From assembly GCF_003260975.1 (NCBI RefSeq), contig NZ_CP030041.1, forward strand, positions 5,955,501-6,019,500: DNA of 64,000 bases, in the 5' to 3' direction. Of this stretch, positions 26,975-36,621 are shown in pieces (position 1 is the first letter of the stretch; every line of letters begins with the position of its first letter). Source of the stretch: Echinicola strongylocentroti (GTDB lineage: Bacteria > Bacteroidota > Bacteroidia > Cytophagales > Cyclobacteriaceae). The notes under the pieces are model-generated. The model was not told where the DNA came from. It made no database searches and saw nothing but the letters and a program-made list of their open reading frames with translations. The position numbers and the translations under genes are program-made.

Positions 26975-27411
26975 TTTTCCGCGATAGTAATAAAATTGAG
27001 ATAACGTTAAATCAATGCAATTGGCCAGTCCCCAATCATCGAGAACGATTGCAAGAGACAGCATTATACAATCCCTAAAAAAAAGTAACGGGTGATTATA
27101 ACAGTTGCGCTCAGGCTGGTTGAATAATGTAAAAGCAAGAAAAGAAAGGAGCCCTACGATGAAGTAAAAGGTGGGGGAAATATTTTGAAGGTACCCAGAG
27201 GATGTGATCAGGATTACTTGCCTACAAGTATATTAATCTTCTAGAAAGGGGTCATGACTGATTTTTATAAAGTGAAATATGAATAGTTAAAAAAATTGCG
27301 AACATGGAAAAAAACCCAACATAACCTAAGCCAAATAATGCGCAGCCCTACAAAGGCCAGTGCATGATTGGTGAAATAACAAATTAGACTACAAATTTAA
27401 AATACAATATC

Positions 27412-30400
27412 ATGGTTCATAAGGTTCTACAAAGAATACTATTATTAACTATTTCATTCTTGGTATACGCTCATTTGGCTACGGCCCAAGAGGGAGTGAT
27501 ATCAGGTACCGTGACATCAAATGAAGATGGACTGGGATTGCCAGGAGTGACGGTACAAGTACAAGGGAAATCAAATGGCACGGCCACCGATATAGACGGC
27601 AAATACCAAATAAATGCCGGTCCTTCGGCAGTATTGGTGTTTTCATATATAGGCTATGCCCAGCAGAAAATAGAAGTCGGTAACCGCTCCCAGATCGATG
27701 TGGTTATGGAGCTAGATGTCTCACAGCTCAACGAAGTAGTGGTAGTTGGCTATGGGGAACAAAACAGGAGGGATTTGACCGGTTCAGTGGTTTCGATTAA
27801 ATCCGATCAATTGGAGCAAGCCACCCCTACTACTGCTTTGGAAGGAATGAGGGGAAGGCTATCAGGTGTGTCCGTTACCGCTAATGGGGGGCCGGGAGAA
27901 GCTCCCGATATCAAAATCAGGGGTACATCTACACTTAATAGTGGTACGGGGCCGCTGTACGTTGTGGATGGACAGCAGCTTGATGATATCAATAATATAA
28001 ACCCTAATGACATTGCTTCCATAGAAGTGCTCAAGGATGGAGCTTCTGCTGCCATATACGGGTCAAAATCAGCAAACGGGGTGGTGATCATTACTACCAA
28101 AAAAGGTAAATCAGGTAAAACCAAGATAGATGCAAACTATGTGCGTAGCTATAGTGTGCTGTCTTCCAAAATACCCGTGTCCAACACGCGTCAGGCGAGG
28201 ATATATGAGATCGCCAGACTAGGAAATGATGCTGTCAATGCTGGACCTCCGGCGGATTCTCTCTCCACCTTGTTCAACCAGGATTTCGATTACCAAGAGA
28301 TGATCACTCGCGTCGGGGTCAGGGACCAAGTAGGACTTTCTTTGAGTGGGGGTAAAGATGATGCCAATTTTTATTGGAATACCGGTTTTATGAACCAAGA
28401 TGGGGTTGTGAAAAACTCAGGTTTCGAGCGGGTCAATACCACCTTAAACCTGAACTTTAAGGCTTCAAAGATAATCAAGGCGGGCACCAGGGTTTTGGCC
28501 TCCTATTCCGAGAGAAACGGGTTGAACGAAGGAGCCGTATTTAATCAGTTGTCGACGCACTTTCCTTATTTGCCTTCCCAAGACGCTGACGGGACTTATG
28601 TGCCGCAAACTTCCAGTCAGCAGAATGTGCTTGCTGAAACATTGTTTACAGTAAGGAAAAGGAGAGATTATGATGGGCAAATATTTAGTTTTATAGAATT
28701 GGATTTATTGCCCTCGTTAAAGTTCAAATCAACATTGGGCGTGCTATTGGAGCTTCGCAGGGACAATGATTTTGATCCTATTGTCGTACAACCACTGGGA
28801 AGAGCAGCATCTGGATCTGAAATAACACGCTTAAATTACAGCCTTCAGCAGGAAAATTATCTAACCTATAAAAAGCGTTTTGGCGACCACAATGTAGGAG
28901 GGGTTTTGGGTATTCAGATCCAAAAATGGAAAAATGAATTTGCCCGTTTTAGATCAACAGAATTTAACAATGACCTCGTCAGGACTTTTAACAATGTCGT
29001 AGAGCTCGATGCTGCCAATACGCTGACGACAGCTTCTGACCATTCTATCGTTTCCCAGTTTGGGAGGGTGACGTATGATTATAAAAGTAAGTACCTTTTT
29101 GGTGCCACGGTGAGAAGGGATGGTTCTTCACGTTTTGGATCAGCAAACCAATACGGTGTTTTTCCAGGTGTCTCCGTTGGATGGAGGGTAAGTGATGAGG
29201 CTTTCTGGTCACCGCTGTCCACTGTAGTCTCTGATTTTAAGCTGAGAGCAGGGATTTCCCAAAATGGCAATGAGCGAATTGGTGACTTTGACAGCAGGTC
29301 TTTATACTCTCCAGGATTCTTCTATGACGGCCAGAATGGTATCGCCCTCACACAGCTAGGAAACCAGGACCTCGTTTGGGAGACGACACAACAATCCTAC
29401 GTGGGATTGGATTTCGGACTATTTAATGGAAAGATCAATGCAAGTTTTGATTATTATGAAAAGCTGACCTCTGATTTGCTCTATAATACTCCGCTTCCTG
29501 AAGAGACAGGATTTAGCAGTATTAGAAATAACATTGGTGAGATCAAAAATAAAGGATTGGAATTTACCATCAGTGGTGATGTGATGAACAGGCCTGATTT
29601 CAAGTGGTTTTCAAGCTTTAATATTTCAACCAATACAAATGAAATTTTGGATTTGGCAGAAGAGGATGGACAGATAATTCAGGGAAATTATATTATCAGA
29701 GAAGGTGGCCCGATTGGAGATTTTTGGGGATATACTGCTCAGGGTGTGTTTGCCTACGATGAGTCCAATGCATTCGATGACGCAGGAAATCAATTGACGC
29801 CGATTTTTGATGAGCAAGGTGGTTTTCTTAGTTATGAGCTGAATGGAGAAGCGTATTCAGGTAATATTAACCAATTATCTGTTGGCAATAACATCCTGAC
29901 AGGAGGGGATGTTCACTGGAAAGACTTAAATGGAGACTTTAATATCGATGCCAATAATGACCGTTCGGTAATTGGAAACGGAATTCCCAATTTATTTGGC
30001 GGCTTCTATAATGAATTCACCTATAAAGGCATCAAGCTTTCCATTATGATCGATTATAATTTCGGAAATGACATATACCGAGAATATGACGAGACCCGTA
30101 ACCAAAGAATGAGGAGAACAGTTCTACCTGGTCCGGATAGGATCGATGAAGCCTGGTACCAGCCGGGAGACATTGCTAAATACCCGACCTTGGCATCTGC
30201 CGGTAGTTCTAAAAACAACCTCGGCCCCAATAGCTTCTGGGTCAGTGATGCTGATTTTATTATGTTGAGATCTTTAAGGGTTGATTATTCCCTTCCCCAG
30301 TCTGTTATCGATAAGGTGAGTTTCTTGTCAAACGTGTCCTTATATGCTTCAGGAAACAATTTACTGAACTGGACAAATTACGAAGGTTATAATCCAGAAT

Positions 30401-30495
30401 TGGGAACCCGAGGAAATGCCTTGCAACCTGGAATGGATAATTTAAGGTACCCCTTATACCGTGAGTATATTATGGGGCTAAATATTGCATTTTAA
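27412..30495 (+). CDS. SusC-like TonB-dependent outer-membrane transporter 1
   Basis: A 1027-residue outer-membrane importer for oligosaccharides. Signal peptide at residues 1-25 ('ATAQ'), carboxypeptidase-regulatory-like domain (about 28-105, 'VISGTVTSNEDGLGLPGVTVQVQGKSNGTATDIDG'), plug domain (about 110-225, entered by 'LNEVVVVGYGEQNRRDLTGSV') and a 22-strand barrel ending in phenylalanine ('GLNIAF'). There is no STN domain, so this transporter does not signal through an ECF sigma factor and is more likely controlled by the HTCS or GntR protein. The partner SusD follows after 38 bp. Confidence 0.94.
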   Translation: MVHKVLQRILLLTISFLVYAHLATAQEGVISGTVTSNEDGLGLPGVTVQVQGKSNGTATDIDGKYQINAGPSAVLVFSYIGYAQQKIEVGNRSQIDVVMELDVSQLNEVVVVGYGEQNRRDLTGSVVSIKSDQLEQATPTTALEGMRGRLSGVSVTANGGPGEAPDIKIRGTSTLNSGTGPLYVVDGQQLDDINNINPNDIASIEVLKDGASAAIYGSKSANGVVIITTKKGKSGKTKIDANYVRSYSVLSSKIPVSNTRQARIYEIARLGNDAVNAGPPADSLSTLFNQDFDYQEMITRVGVRDQVGLSLSGGKDDANFYWNTGFMNQDGVVKNSGFERVNTTLNLNFKASKIIKAGTRVLASYSERNGLNEGAVFNQLSTHFPYLPSQDADGTYVPQTSSQQNVLAETLFTVRKRRDYDGQIFSFIELDLLPSLKFKSTLGVLLELRRDNDFDPIVVQPLGRAASGSEITRLNYSLQQENYLTYKKRFGDHNVGGVLGIQIQKWKNEFARFRSTEFNNDLVRTFNNVVELDAANTLTTASDHSIVSQFGRVTYDYKSKYLFGATVRRDGSSRFGSANQYGVFPGVSVGWRVSDEAFWSPLSTVVSDFKLRAGISQNGNERIGDFDSRSLYSPGFFYDGQNGIALTQLGNQDLVWETTQQSYVGLDFGLFNGKINASFDYYEKLTSDLLYNTPLPEETGFSSIRNNIGEIKNKGLEFTISGDVMNRPDFKWFSSFNISTNTNEILDLAEEDGQIIQGNYIIREGGPIGDFWGYTAQGVFAYDESNAFDDAGNQLTPIFDEQGGFLSYELNGEAYSGNINQLSVGNNILTGGDVHWKDLNGDFNIDANNDRSVIGNGIPNLFGGFYNEFTYKGIKLSIMIDYNFGNDIYREYDETRNQRMRRTVLPGPDRIDEAWYQPGDIAKYPTLASAGSSKNNLGPNSFWVSDADFIMLRSLRVDYSLPQSVIDKVSFLSNVSLYASGNNLLNWTNYEGYNPELGTRGNALQPGMDNLRYPLYREYIMGLNIAF

Positions 30496-30533
30496 GAATC
30501 TTAGTTGCTTGAAAAATAATAAAGACATTAAAT

Positions 30534-32024
30534 ATGAAAATTTTCGATAAAATACGATGGATGTTGACCTTTTCAATAGCCATGGCCATTACTGTGGGCT
30601 GTGAGAGTATTTTGGAGGTGGAGCCAGAAAGTTCGGTTAGTGAGAGTCAGTTCTGGAACTCAGAAGCTGACGCCAATGCGGGCGTAGCAGGTATTTATGA
30701 TGCCATGCAAGGAGCCTATAGTAGAAGGTACTTTTTATGGGGAGAGATGAGGTCAGATAATTTTGATGCCTTTGGCTCAGCAGAGAATCCAGAATCCTTG
30801 GAATTGACGTCAAACAACTTGACAGACCAAAGGTCCAGTTATTCAAGTTGGGGTGATTTTTATCAAATGATCTTGCGGGCCAACCTTGCGATAGAGAATA
30901 TTCCGTCTATCGTTGGCGGGAATACAGATCCTCTTTTGGGACAGGCGTATGCCTTGCGGGCCTTTGTTTATTTTGACCTGATCAGGGCATATGGAGATGT
31001 TCCGTTATATCTTGATTTAATTTCTGGGGTCAATGATGATATTTTTAGGTCCAAAACGTCTGGAACGGAAATTATGAACAATGTTGTCATTCCCGATATG
31101 TTAAAGGCTGAGGAACTTATTCCCATTCCGAAAGATAGGTTTAGGTTCTCACTGTCAAGTGTTTATTGTTTACAGGCCGAAGTATATATGCACTTAGGGG
31201 AATATGCCCTGGCCAAAGAAGCCCTTGACAAATTAGAGGCTTTGGGTGAGTTCAGCTTAGTGACCAGCCCAGAGGCATTTCATTCTCTGTTTAGAAGAGA
31301 ACCGGAAAGGTCGGGGATTTCTACTCCCCAAGAAACGGGGCCAGAATTGATCTTCTCCATCGTCTTTAACCAAGACGAAGAACCAGGTGATGGAGCGATT
31401 TATTCATTGTTTTGGCCCGGGGTGCCCAGTTATGTGGTCTCTAACGAACTGGAAGAAAAATGGATAGAAACTTTCCCGATAGACTCGGCTTCTTGGGTGG
31501 CAAAATACCCTGATTACACCCCTTCTACGGTAGATGAAGAAACTGGTGCTACCATATACGGCGATTACCATAGGTACTTACAGTTGATAGAGAGCATTAA
31601 AGATATTGGGGATAGGAGATATGGGAAATACAATTTAAGTAATTATCCCGGCTCTGAGGATGATGTAGATATCGTTGTCTATAGGTATGCAGGGATGCTC
31701 CTGCTCAAAGCGGAGGCAGAACTACAGATGGGCAATAGTGAAGAGGCCGTCAACTTGGTCAACAGGGTCAGGAGTGCCCGGGATTTACCTGGAATTTCGC
31801 TTGCTGATTACCAGACCACGGAAGAGCTTCACGACGCAATCCTAGATGAACGTCAGTTTGAGCTCCTCGCTGAAGGCAAAAGGTGGTGGGACCTGATCAG
31901 GACCAACAAAGCAGTAGAGATCATGGGCCCGATTAACGGCCAGACCTCGGAGACTCTTTTGTTTCCTATTTGGTTTAAGCATCTAGTGGACAATGAAAAC
32001 CTGACGCAAACACCAGGGTATTAA
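30534..32024 (+). CDS. SusD/RagB-like substrate-binding lipoprotein 1
   Basis: A 496-residue surface lipoprotein that caps the SusC barrel and binds the incoming glycan. The lipobox is 'AITVGC' (Cys23). 'ESQFWNSEADANAGVAGIYDAM' is the SusD N-terminal block; 'AYALRAFVYFDLIRAYGDVPL' is the tetratricopeptide-like core; 'DERQFELLAEGKRWWDLIRTNKA' is the conserved C-terminal block. The length is typical. It is co-transcribed with the susC upstream and the fasciclin lipoprotein 23 bp downstream. Confidence 0.93.
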   Translation: MKIFDKIRWMLTFSIAMAITVGCESILEVEPESSVSESQFWNSEADANAGVAGIYDAMQGAYSRRYFLWGEMRSDNFDAFGSAENPESLELTSNNLTDQRSSYSSWGDFYQMILRANLAIENIPSIVGGNTDPLLGQAYALRAFVYFDLIRAYGDVPLYLDLISGVNDDIFRSKTSGTEIMNNVVIPDMLKAEELIPIPKDRFRFSLSSVYCLQAEVYMHLGEYALAKEALDKLEALGEFSLVTSPEAFHSLFRREPERSGISTPQETGPELIFSIVFNQDEEPGDGAIYSLFWPGVPSYVVSNELEEKWIETFPIDSASWVAKYPDYTPSTVDEETGATIYGDYHRYLQLIESIKDIGDRRYGKYNLSNYPGSEDDVDIVVYRYAGMLLLKAEAELQMGNSEEAVNLVNRVRSARDLPGISLADYQTTEELHDAILDERQFELLAEGKRWWDLIRTNKAVEIMGPINGQTSETLLFPIWFKHLVDNENLTQTPGY

Positions 32025-32047
32025 TTAAGCATTAAAACAGTGGAAAA

Positions 32048-32737
32048 ATGAAGATATTCATAAAAAAATCAATAAATATAATTGTGGTAGGTGCAATGAT
32101 GTTGTTCGCAGCGAGTTGTGACTTAGCGCTACAGGAGAAGTGGGAGTATGTGCCCGAACCATTTGGAAACCGTCCGACAGGTATGACGGCCTATGATTGG
32201 ATGCTGATGATCAATGGTGATACCACCTATAACGATGACGATGGCTTGCCTCAGTTCCAGTTTATGCTGGATGCCATTGAACGTGCAGGGGTGTTTGAAT
32301 TATACAATAATCCTGATGCACAGCAAACGTATTTTTTATTGAGAAATAGTGCCTTTAATGGCGGTGGCCAATTGATCGCAAATATGACAGGAGATAGTGA
32401 AAATCCACTGGACTCGATAAGTCCGGACCGATTGGCACATGCCCTCAAATACCATATTATAGATGAGACAATGAGCCAAACTGATATCCCGAAGAATGAT
32501 TTTCATCTTTATTATCAGTCCCTTATCCCTGGGGATACCGGGGTAGTGGAGATAAACAAAAGGCTTTTTAATCAAGAGATCCGGATTAATGCCAGTATTG
32601 CAAGAGTAGGAGGAGGGACTACCCCGACCACTATGCCGAGTTCATCAAAAGGAGCTACAGTAGTCTTACATAACTTTATATTCACCAATGGGATTGGTCA
32701 TCAACTTAACGGATACGTGAGGTACCAACCTTTCTAA
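32048..32737 (+). CDS. Fasciclin (FAS1)-domain lipoprotein in a SusCD operon
   Basis: A 229-residue lipoprotein with lipobox 'LFAASC' (Cys24). Residues about 40-225 form one FAS1-like domain: 'QFMLDAIERAGVFELYN', the 'TYFLLRNSAFNGGG' strand matching the 'TVFAPTNxAF' block, 'LAHALKYHIIDE' matching the 'LxYHVV' block, and a final 'VVLHNFIFTNGIGHQLNGYV'. FAS1 domains mediate adhesion or carbohydrate binding. As the third gene of a susCD operon and a likely surface lipoprotein, it may act as an accessory glycan-binding protein (SusE/F-like role); that role is inference. A strong terminator follows. Confidence 0.75.
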   Translation: MKIFIKKSINIIVVGAMMLFAASCDLALQEKWEYVPEPFGNRPTGMTAYDWMLMINGDTTYNDDDGLPQFQFMLDAIERAGVFELYNNPDAQQTYFLLRNSAFNGGGQLIANMTGDSENPLDSISPDRLAHALKYHIIDETMSQTDIPKNDFHLYYQSLIPGDTGVVEINKRLFNQEIRINASIARVGGGTTPTTMPSSSKGATVVLHNFIFTNGIGHQLNGYVRYQPF

Positions 32738-32748
32738 TAACCATTTTA

Positions 32749-32781
32749 TGGCAGGCCAATATGGGCCTGCCATTGTTTTTA
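32749..32781 (+). terminator. Rho-independent-type terminator after the susCD-fasciclin operon
   Basis: TGGCAGGCC (32749-32757) pairs perfectly with GGCCTGCCA (32764-32772), followed by TTGTTTTT. It lies 12 bp after the fasciclin stop codon. Confidence 0.85.
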
Positions 32782-33513
32782 GCAAAGCGATAGCATTATG
32801 TCATCGTTTGGGGAAATGACCTTGTACAGGGAAATGGATAGTGTTTCAAAAGGAAAGATGAGGACTCCATCAGTCTAACCTATTTTTCTCTCAAGATATA
32901 AATCATTTTATGCAATTTTAATATCATATTGTCAATTGATTGATTTTTACTTTTTAGTGATATTTGGTAAGTAGTAAAGCTAAATAATTGATATATAGCT
33001 ATTTATTGTTTGAAGTGAATTGACTATTTCTATAGGTGTAGTCAATAATGAAAAATATCAAATAATACTATTTTAATATGCGAGTGTGCTCGTCTTGAGA
33101 GCTTAGCATTCCTAAAATTTCAATCAAAATAAACCTTATTATGCAACCCACTTTCAGTCAACAAAAGAGGCGTATGCCTAATGTGCCGGCGACCCAAAAA
33201 CAAGCGAAAAATAATCTTAAATAGATAAAAAAACGCTATAAGTAGAAATATACTATTCCAAGGAATTATGTATACAAGTCCCTGCTGTGAAATGGACTTT
33301 ATCACCCTTTTTATAAATTATTTTTCAATAAAAGAACCTCAGATTAGCAACGAATAATCCAATGTACTATTTGTGAAATCAAAAAGGGCATGCGTGTCAT
33401 TTATGAAATGTATAGGGTATAAATAATTATCAACCGCCTATTGTCAGGGGTAAAGAGAAAGCGAGCTTGTCCAGCTAAACCCCGACTGAATCTTAAATTA
33501 AAATAACCTCAAA
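32782..33513 (+). other. A+T-rich gap upstream of the second susC
   Basis: No gene is supported. A small open frame on the minus strand near 33120-33305 has no recognisable features and lies in A+T-rich DNA. The gap should hold the promoter of the second susC, but no clean TTTG/TAnnTTTG pair was found. Confidence 0.45.
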
Positions 33514-36500
33514 ATGAAATGTAAAGCATTAACAAACACGTTGTCTTGCGCAAAATTTGCTTTAATAATTTTCTTTATTAAAGCACTTGCCATCCATCCT
33601 CTTATTGCAAAAGAGGATGGGCTTCTGCAAGACAAGATCAAAATTACGGGCCAAGTAACGTCCGCCCAAGATGATACTACCTTGCCAGGTGTGACTGTGT
33701 TGGAAAAAGGTACTTCAAATGGCACAGTAACCGATATTGATGGAAACTTTGCACTGAATGTAGAGCAGGGCGCTACACTTGTCATATCGTTTGTCGGTTT
33801 TGTAACCCAGGAAGTTCCCGTGGACAATCAATCCAAAATTGACGTGGTCTTGGAAGCAGATGTGAAACAATTGGATGAAGTCGTGGTCATTGGTTATGGT
33901 ACCGCTAAAAAATCCGATCTAACGGGGGCTGTTTCCACAGTGGATACCAAGGTACTGGAAAACAACCCGAACTCAAGGGTGGACCAAGTGCTACAAGGAC
34001 GGGCGACAGGTGTGCAGGTCACCCAAACAAGTGGGGCACCAGGAGCCGGGACATCCATAAGGGTCCGCGGTGGCAACTCCATCCAAGGCAGCAATGAACC
34101 ACTTTGGGTCATTGATGGAATTATAGTTGGGCAGGACTTTAACCTAAATAACATAAACTCCAATGATATCAAATCCATCGAAATCCTCAAGGATGCCTCT
34201 TCGATAGCCATTTACGGGTCAAGAGGTGCCAATGGAGTGGTCTTGGTAACCACCAAAAGTGGGACCGCTTCAGGTGGAAAACCAAAGGTAAACGTTGGAT
34301 TTTATACAAGTACGCAGCTGGTGCCGGAGCGGCCGGCTTATCTTTCACAACCGGAGCAGATTGATTATACCAACGAAGATGCGCGGTTTAGGTCTGCAGG
34401 AGAACCCTTTCCGAACGATCCTTCCAGTTATCCCGACAATGATTGGTTTGACCTCTTGATAGACCCTGCTGCTATTTATAATGGAGATGTTTCAATAGCA
34501 GGCTCATCAGAAAATGGCCATATTAATTATTATAACTCCTTCAACTATTTTAACCAAGATGGCTTGATCGAAAATTCCGGGATCGAAAAATACATTTTCC
34601 GCTCAAACCTAAGTGTCGATTTGAATGATAAGTTAAGCGCGGGATTTCGGGTGAATTATTCCAGGCTACATCAGGACAACGGTACTGTGGGGTACAGTCA
34701 GTTATTGGCCACCTTGCCCACCCAGCCCATATACAACGAAGATGGGTCGTACAGTGGCTATGACGATGTGATTGGAGCGCCATTTTCTAATCCAATAGCC
34801 AATGCTGCGTTGAATACGAACGAAACCTACACCAATAACCTGTTGGGTACGGTTTACTTGGAGTTCAAACCAAATGAAAAATGGCTCATTCGTTCTACTT
34901 ATAGTCCAGAAATAAATAGTACCAAAACCAATGTGTTCAATTCCAGTCAGCGTCCCGATTACCTGGAAGTGGGTCAAGACGGGGATGCAAGTGTAAATGC
35001 CCTGTCCAGCATGGGCTGGAACAATGAAAACACTGTCAAATACCAAACAGATTTTTTGGATGACCACAGCATCACGGCATTGGGAGGGGCGTCTTTTCAG
35101 AAGTTTACCTCCGAGACCTTTTTTGCGGAAGCTTATGGCATTACCAGTGATGCCACAGGGTTCAACAATTTAGGCTTGGGTTCAGATCCCATCAGGAATG
35201 TTATTGGTAGTGGGTACGATGAATTTGAGATTGCCTCTTTTTTTGGAAGGTTAAACTATTCCTACAAAGATAAGTACTTGTTGACCTTGGTAGGAAGGAC
35301 CGACGGCTCATCTCGGTTTGCGCCGGGAAATAAGTATGAGTTTTATCCATCCATAGCCGCCGCTTGGAAAATATCCGAAGAAGTGTTTATGGACGATGTC
35401 ACCTTTATCAATGACTTAAAGTTAAGGGGGAGTTTTGGACGATCGGGAAGTCAGGGAATCGACTCTTACCGTACGCTTGCCGTAATGACCGAAGCCAGTA
35501 CTACGTATAACGGCGTTCAAAACCCAGGGGTGACACTGGGCCGTCCTGCCAACCCTGGTCTGAGATGGGAGACCACTCGACAATTTGATCTCGCTTTGGA
35601 AGCCTCCTTTTTCAATAACAGGATTTTTACCGAGTTCAATTATTACCAAAAACAGACCAACGATTTATTACTTGAAGTGGTCATTCCAAAGCAAACTGGA
35701 TTTACAAGCCAATTACAGAATATAGGTTCATTGGAAAACAAGGGATGGGAACTGTTGGTAAAATCAACCAACATCAGCAACCAGGATTTTGACTGGGGAT
35801 CTACCTTGACCTTATCGGCCAATAGGAACAAAGTGCTGGATTTGGGCGGAAGACAATTTATTGATGTGGTGGTAGACGAAATCTTGGGAGCGGGCAATAC
35901 CCGGATTATTGTTGGTGAGCCCGCTCCCGTGTTTACAGGGGTAAGGTACTTGGGAACTTGGAAAAGCCAAGAAGAAATTGATGCTTCGGGTTTAGGATCC
36001 CAAGTGGTGGGAGGTCCCCGATTTGAAGACCTCAATGGCGATGGTATCATATCGACAGAAGATAATGTGGTGTTGGGAAGTCCACAGCCGGATTTGGTAT
36101 TCGGTTTTGAAAACTCCATTACCTATAAGGATTTTGAGTTTTCATTCTTTTTCCAAGGTACAGTCGGTAACGAAGTTTATAATCTAAGGACGAGAGGCAG
36201 TTACTTTACAAGAGGTGAACTGCCGAAATATGCAGAAATGGCAGACCGGTGGACACCAGATAATCCCACTTCTGATATCCCAAGAGCAGGGTCTGATGCT
36301 GTAACCTCTATAATGAGTAATTCAGAATACGTGGAAGATGGATCGCATATCAGGTTGAAGACCGTTAGGCTGGTCTATAATTTACCCGTCCAGCAATTGG
36401 GCCTCAATAGCGTGGAGAGAATGTCCGTATATTTTTCCGGGTCCAATTTGTTCCTCGCTTCAGGGTTTAGGTTAATCGATCCTGAGACAAGCAGGTACGG

Positions 36501-36594
36501 GACTTCTGGAGTAGGTAATATCGCCCAAGGGTTTTCCAATGGAGAGTACCCCAACCCTAGGGTACTTACATTCGGCGTAAACGTTACTTTTTAA
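33514..36594 (+). CDS. SusC-like TonB-dependent outer-membrane transporter 2
   Basis: A 1026-residue outer-membrane importer. Signal peptide about 1-32, carboxypeptidase-regulatory-like domain (about 45-125, 'IKITGQVTSAQDDTTLPGVTVLEKGTSNG'), plug (about 128-240, 'LDEVVVIGYGTAKKSDLTGAVSTV'), then the barrel ending 'GVNVTF'. No STN domain. Calcium-type loops such as 'DLNGDGIISTEDNVV' are visible in the barrel part. The SusD partner starts 27 bp downstream. The sequence is clearly diverged from the first SusC, so a different oligosaccharide or a different size range is likely. Confidence 0.94.
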   Translation: MKCKALTNTLSCAKFALIIFFIKALAIHPLIAKEDGLLQDKIKITGQVTSAQDDTTLPGVTVLEKGTSNGTVTDIDGNFALNVEQGATLVISFVGFVTQEVPVDNQSKIDVVLEADVKQLDEVVVIGYGTAKKSDLTGAVSTVDTKVLENNPNSRVDQVLQGRATGVQVTQTSGAPGAGTSIRVRGGNSIQGSNEPLWVIDGIIVGQDFNLNNINSNDIKSIEILKDASSIAIYGSRGANGVVLVTTKSGTASGGKPKVNVGFYTSTQLVPERPAYLSQPEQIDYTNEDARFRSAGEPFPNDPSSYPDNDWFDLLIDPAAIYNGDVSIAGSSENGHINYYNSFNYFNQDGLIENSGIEKYIFRSNLSVDLNDKLSAGFRVNYSRLHQDNGTVGYSQLLATLPTQPIYNEDGSYSGYDDVIGAPFSNPIANAALNTNETYTNNLLGTVYLEFKPNEKWLIRSTYSPEINSTKTNVFNSSQRPDYLEVGQDGDASVNALSSMGWNNENTVKYQTDFLDDHSITALGGASFQKFTSETFFAEAYGITSDATGFNNLGLGSDPIRNVIGSGYDEFEIASFFGRLNYSYKDKYLLTLVGRTDGSSRFAPGNKYEFYPSIAAAWKISEEVFMDDVTFINDLKLRGSFGRSGSQGIDSYRTLAVMTEASTTYNGVQNPGVTLGRPANPGLRWETTRQFDLALEASFFNNRIFTEFNYYQKQTNDLLLEVVIPKQTGFTSQLQNIGSLENKGWELLVKSTNISNQDFDWGSTLTLSANRNKVLDLGGRQFIDVVVDEILGAGNTRIIVGEPAPVFTGVRYLGTWKSQEEIDASGLGSQVVGGPRFEDLNGDGIISTEDNVVLGSPQPDLVFGFENSITYKDFEFSFFFQGTVGNEVYNLRTRGSYFTRGELPKYAEMADRWTPDNPTSDIPRAGSDAVTSIMSNSEYVEDGSHIRLKTVRLVYNLPVQQLGLNSVERMSVYFSGSNLFLASGFRLIDPETSRYGTSGVGNIAQGFSNGEYPNPRVLTFGVNVTF

Positions 36595-36621
36595 GATTAG
36601 CTTAAACTAAAATTGACAATT

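Larger units (their letters stand above)
26379..27411 (+). other. 1-kb intergenic gap upstream of the first susC
   Basis: No gene is seen on either strand. The left 250 bp are repeat DNA: a two-hairpin repeat at 26431-26482, a partial second copy at 26569-26594, and pieces such as 'GACTCCGCTCAGGCTGAC'. From about 26700 the DNA becomes A+T-rich and looks regulatory. It holds the third copy of the shared 28-bp motif at 26947-26974, about 440 bp before the susC start, so the leader is probably long. Confidence 0.6.

Noticed and set aside
33120..33305. 61-codon minus-strand open frame before the second susC
   Set aside because: It is short, A+T-rich, without a recognisable start context, and would be the only minus-strand gene in the window.
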